In this document: in pieces, positions 59,918 through 64,000 of the stretch
Numbering within the stretch: position 1 is the stretch's first letter
Layout: every line of letters begins with the position of its first letter
Source: Proteles cristata cristata
Lineage: Eukaryota > Chordata > Mammalia > Carnivora > Hyaenidae
Direction of reading: 5' to 3'
DNA: 64,000 nt
Assembly (NCBI GenBank): GCA_017311185.1
Contig: JAESUZ010000127.1
Coordinates: 1,860,001 to 1,924,000 of the forward strand
Translations under genes and position numbers: made by a program
The notes under the pieces: model-generated
What the model was told of the DNA's origin: nothing
The model's input: only the letters and a program-made list of their open reading frames with translations
The model's database searches: none

Positions 59918-60134
59918 TTTTTCTTTATTTTTTTAGCATGTATTATTTTTTTTTTTGAGAGACAGAGTATGAGTGGGGGAGAGGCAAAGAGAGATGGAAA
60001 CACAGAATCTGAAGCAGATTTTAGGCTCTGAGCTGTCAGCACACAGCCTGACACAGGGTTTGTACCCACGAACTGTGGGATCATGACCTGAGCCAAAGTC
60101 AGAGGTTTAACTGACTGAGCTACCCAGGCACCCC
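59918..60134 (-). mobile_element. CAN-SINE (type A), minus strand
   Basis: It ends GAGCTACCCAGGCACCCC. TGTCATCCACTCTTC (59902-59916) and TGTCATCCATTATTC (from 60135) flank it with two mismatches. Confidence 0.95.
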
Positions 60135-60819
60135 TGTCATCCATTATTCTTGAATCATCTGAAGATTTGGCTTGTACTGCAACCACTCTATTGACATTTC
60201 AGAATGATTTTACATTCTGTAAGGTTCTTGAAAAGTTCTCTTTTTATGAATATATGTATAACATATGCTTTCCATAGTAAAAAACCCATATTGAAAGCTT
60301 ATATCTCCCAAGGATCAACTATTATTTCCATCAGGTCACAAGGAATCCATCACTGTTTGCTCATTTATTGATATCTTCTGCCATTAATAACTCTAGAGTT
60401 AAATGCTCTAGTTTATTAAAATAACTAGTTCATTAAAATAACTAGTGCATCCTTTGCCTTGATTATAATTTTCAACTCTTTTATTTATTTATTCAATATT
60501 AAAATTTTAGCTTCTTTTAAGTGTTTTTAGATTTTCAATTTTTGTTCTCTGTATGTATGCAAATATACTGTGTGTTTTTCAGTTATGTATCCAGCCCCCA
60601 AGGGAAGAAGCTCTGGGAAACTCTCCCAACCTGACCTTCCCTCACCTTCCAATACTGTCCATAGCCTTAGTTACATCTGGTCACCAGTGAGTCCCAGTAG
60701 CTGTTAGCATCAGGCAAGACCAGAAGTTCAGCATTGACAATACAGGAAAAGGGAACCAAGTCACAATGAGTTTACCATCTTTCCAGAATCTTCTCTTACA
60801 GGAAACATATCATCTCTAT

Positions 60820-61030
60820 TATCATTACCATATTACATATAGATTTCAATTTATGCATACTGTCCCTTTGAATACTCATAATAATTAGGTGTGCATTTTC
60901 CTTTAAAAACTGAGAAAACCAAAGTTTAGAGAATTAAATAGTTTGTTCAATCACATATCATAAAGTGACAGGGTTGAAACTCAAACCATTTTGTTCTGAC
61001 CACAATTCTACTACTTAGCCGCTATGCTAT
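60820..61030 (-). mobile_element. MIR fossil, minus strand
   Basis: AAACTGAGAAAACCAAAGTT, TCAATCACATATCATAAAGT and ACAGGGTTGAAACTCAAACC fit the reversed MIR core and head. Confidence 0.65.
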
Positions 61031-61352
61031 TTTGTTCCCTCATTTGTGAAGTAAAGGAAAATACAAAGGAAGAACTCAGTGGATTAATAAAAACACAAAA
61101 CGTGATCTTTTGAAAGCTACTGCAGCCTTTATCATATACTGGAATGACTCCTTTAGTTACCATCCTCCTGTGCTGCCTACAGTTATTGACAGAATTTACC
61201 ACTGATATTTTCCTTTGGCTTCCTCCATTTAGTCCCCACATCCTTTAGATTTCATGGCTTATCCCCCATATTTAGCTACCCAATACAATTTCATGGGTTA
61301 TGCCTGAGGTTAAATCCTCCTATATGACTTCTACTTCTTCTCAACTATTTCT

Positions 61353-61450
61353 TTTTTTTTTTTTAGGTTTATTAATTATAACAAGGAAAGAGAGAGGGGG
61401 AAAGATAGAGAGAGATTGAGTGAAGGAGGGGCAGAGAAGGAGGGAGAGAG

Positions 61451-61496
<46 letters not shown>

Positions 61497-61618
61497 CCCA
61501 AGCAGGCTCCACACTGCCAACACAGAGCCAGATGTGGACTTGATCTCATGAACCACAAAAGTATGACTTGAGACAATCAAGAGTCAGACGCTTAACTGAT
61601 TGAGCTACCCAGGCATCC
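61353..61618 (-). mobile_element. CAN-SINE (type C) with expanded (GA)n, minus strand
   Basis: The head end is GAGCTACCCAGGCATCC. The purine-rich middle has grown to a GA run at 61455-61494. CTCAACTATTTCT is a perfect 13-bp duplication at 61340-61352 and 61619-61631. Confidence 0.96.
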
Positions 61619-61772
61619 CTCAACTATTTCTAATCTCTGCTCATGTTATGTTGACAGATAAGTATTTCTGCTTTCTGGATAGCTTTTCCTATGCCACTTT
61701 TATGATTAAAAACTGTCATTGACTTTTCATTTGTTGTGGTATAGAGTCCAAACTCTCCCTGATATGGAAGGA

Positions 61773-61773
<1 letters not shown>

Positions 61774-61805
<32 letters not shown>

Positions 61806-61815
61806 TGTGTGTGTG
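61774..61815. repeat. (TG)n microsatellite
   Basis: About 20 TG units interrupted once by TATG near 61799. Confidence 0.97.
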
Positions 61816-61867
61816 ACCTAACTGCACTTCATGACTCAGTTTCCCTGAACCTCTCTTGTTTCCTACT

Positions 61868-62440
61868 TGTCGGGGAAGAAAAATATTTTTCCTTCTATCC
61901 TGTTAAGCTCTTGGCCAAAACTCCTGTAGTAACAGATTAACAACAACAACAAAACCAAATTCATTAACACGAAACCTTATATATACATGGGAGAGACCCA
62001 GAGGAAAATGAGTAACTCCCTGAGGTGGCTCAGAATTCAGGCTTTAATACCAGATTAATAGGGAAAGGGGTATGTGTGTGGGGGGGTGGGATATAGGTCT
62101 GTTAGGTGAGAGTAAATAATTTTTAGGAAAGATGAATAGGCCCTGAGAAGAACAATGGGAGATTTTATGGTTTTTGACAAAGTCCATCCAGGTGTGGTGT
62201 CACCTGTAGTCTTCTCTCTTGTGGCAAGAGTTCACCCTCCTTGGTTGATGAAACTCCACAAAGGGGATTTAATGACAACAAATTCCTATTTGGGCATCTG
62301 TCTTTGTGCAGATAAAGGGAGTTCAGAGAAAGTCTCTTCCTTTATTTGCTTTTTATCAAGTGCCTAAACTTGATAAATAATAAATTTATCAAAGTGGTGT
62401 TTTTGGGGGTGGTGTATCCTGCCTCCCTTCACACCAAACA
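61868..62440 (+). mobile_element. Probable solo LTR with 5-bp target duplication
   Basis: The segment starts TGTCGGGGAAG and ends CACACCAAACA (TG…CA), and CTACT lies on both sides (61863-61867 and 62441-62445). A candidate poly-A signal AATAAATAATAAA sits at about 62378, and GGTGTATCCTGCCTCCCTTC near the end looks like U5. A 5-bp match alone could be chance; the LTR-like order raises the case. The family is not identified. Confidence 0.5.
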
Positions 62441-62459
62441 CTACTCACTATTCAACAAA

Positions 62460-62720
62460 TAGATCCTGCAGTTTCCTATCTCCTGGCTTTTTCTAGTTGT
62501 GTTTCTTTTACCTGCACTCACCAATGTGTTTCTTTCAAGGTCCAGTTCTCAAATATCACACTATTCAGGAAAGAGTCTCTGTCTTTCTACCCCTCAGTCC
62601 TATCTAGCTGTAACCACGCCCATCAGTTTGTGCTTATCAGTTACTGTGCACTGCTTGCACAGTCGTGTAAACCCATTTGTCCTGGTGGTGGTGGATAATT
62701 GCTTCATCACTTTCCTTTGT
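62460..62720 (+). mobile_element. Possible L2 LINE fragment, plus strand
   Basis: TTTCAAGGTCCAGTTCTCAA and CTATCTAGCTGTAACCACGC loosely follow an L2 segment. Weak. Confidence 0.35.
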
Positions 62721-63599
62721 AGAAGTCAGCATATGTGCATGAAAAATATGTATTTCATATGAAAACTGAAATTTGGGTTTTAGATACAACTTTAAATTTC
62801 TGTCTTTTTATGTTCAGTTTTGCTCATGGAAATTTGGATTTCTTACATAAAAATTATACAGATTAAAAATAGATTGTTCAAATAAACAAAATCTAGGGGA
62901 AATGGGGTTTAGCTTCATTCTTTGTGCATCCTGTTACATTACTGCCTTTATGTATTTTTGATTAAGCAAATTAACATAAGTAGATATCTTTACACAAAAC
63001 TATTTGATGCACCTGCTATCAAACATTCAACAGAATTCATCTTAGGAAAGTGAAGATGATTTGAAGTATACTCTGTTACACTCATTTTTATGAACACTTT
63101 ATAAGTGAAAACAAAGCAGTTACATAGACTACAAATAATACCTTCACATTTAGCAACACAAAGAACAATCATATATTGTTATGCTGAAAATGTCTTGAGG
63201 CAATTTAGAAATAGTCAGGGTTTATTAACACAATAGATTTTCTTCATTTGTATTAATAAGGTTTCTTAGTGTTTGAATGCCTCTGCTTACATCAATTTTA
63301 TACAATAGGCTGATAAGGTAGATGAGGTATTATTAACTACCTAGTAAAAATGAGAAAATGCAAATCCAAACTTACTACAATTCTCTTAGGTCAGCATTAA
63401 AATGAACACAATGTCTCTAATGCTTAGCATCTTATTTATGCCATTTGATTAGTCTCATTTACTGTGTATTCTCATCAATGGTGTTTTTGGAGTGGTCTTT
63501 TTATATCACTGTGTTTCTATTCAAAAATTAAGAAACATTGATTTCAAGGTTTCAGAGATTTTAGGATTAAAATGTTCTTTGAGTTGAAAAGGAAATTTA
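62721..63599. other. Intergenic, nothing recognised
   Basis: AT-rich, no gene or named repeat. Confidence 0.4.
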
Positions 63600-63824
63600 G
63601 GGGTGCCTGGATGGCTCAGTTGGTTAAGTGTCCGACTTTGACTCAGGTCATGATCTCACGGTTCGTGGATTCCAGCCTCGCGTAAGGCTCTGTGTTGACA
63701 GCTAGCTCAGAGCCTGGAGCCAGCTTCAGATTCTGTGTCTCCCTCTCTCTGACTGTCCCCTGCTCATGCTGTCTCTTTCTCTCTCAGAAATAAATAAAAC
63801 ATTAAAACAATTAAAAAAAAAAGA
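63600..63824 (+). mobile_element. CAN-SINE (type A), plus strand
   Basis: GGGGTGCCTGGATGGCTCAG head and CAGAAATAAATAAAACATTA tail. Box B is altered (GGATTCCAGCCTCG). The sequence after it is A-rich to about 63840. Confidence 0.95.
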
Positions 63825-64000
63825 AAAATAAGCAAACAATAAAGATTGCAAGTTTTAATTCAACTATCAATTTTTTAATAAATTTCACATTAACTGTCTT
63901 CTTATTAAAGGATTTAAAATTCTTAAATATTCTTCAAAGATACATTTTGGTTCTTTTAACAATTTTGTCTGTAAATGGTCTTGAAACAGAGAATTGAACA

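Noticed and set aside
6719..63824. CRISPR-like regularly spaced repeats
   Set aside because: The recurrent words are dispersed SINE heads in both orientations with irregular spacing and A-tails.

Overview
This window looks like ordinary nuclear DNA of a carnivoran mammal, most likely a cat (Felidae). The main evidence is 33 copies of the tRNA-Lys-derived carnivore SINE (CAN-SINE/SINEC). Many begin with the feline-type head GGGGCGCCTGGGTGGCT and carry an internal RNA polymerase III box B, a CT-rich middle and an A-rich tail. The sequence is AT-rich and CpG-poor. I found no bacterial gene organisation, no rRNA or free-standing tRNA gene, no CRISPR array, and no open reading frame or exon that I can assign to a host protein. 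The longer open frames are chance frames, SINE translations, or pieces of LINE-1 (L1) and endogenous retrovirus. The window is best read as intergenic or deep intronic sequence.

Layout. 1-10 kb: SINEs, two MaLR-type LTRs in opposite orientation, and a 3' L1 piece (6.1-7.7 kb, minus strand) split by two SINEs. 10-14.4 kb: an old L1 fragment, then an ERVL-like remnant with a probable 5' LTR and a decayed gag-like region, then a possible class I LTR split by a SINE. 15.9-16.6 kb: a well-bounded 724-bp solo LTR with a 6-bp target-site duplication (TSD). 17-25 kb: L2, MIR and L1 fossils; the 24.4-25.8 kb stretch holds two L1 pieces in opposite orientation. 26-34 kb: mostly sequence I cannot classify, with a 154-bp tandem duplication, an L1 ORF2 scrap and a perfect 19-bp hairpin. 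34-42 kb: dense SINEs and a roughly 2-kb L1 with nested insertions. 42-46 kb: the largest nearly repeat-free block. 46-55 kb: an L1 interrupted by an LTR and a SINE, two copies of one ancient LTR-like family, and L2 and ERVL-type LTR fossils. 55-64 kb: a SINE cluster including a composite dimer, a 3'-truncated SINE, and another probable solo LTR.

No genes cooperate here; the history is one of layered retrotransposition. SINEs fall into three recognisable types. The type with the CTGTTTCAG and CCTAGAAATAAAT 3' half usually has the cleanest TSDs and is probably the youngest. I found no novel biological system. The most notable signals are the hairpin, the tandem duplication, the LTRs with clean target duplications, the nested L1 and SINE structures, and the long gag-like open frame.
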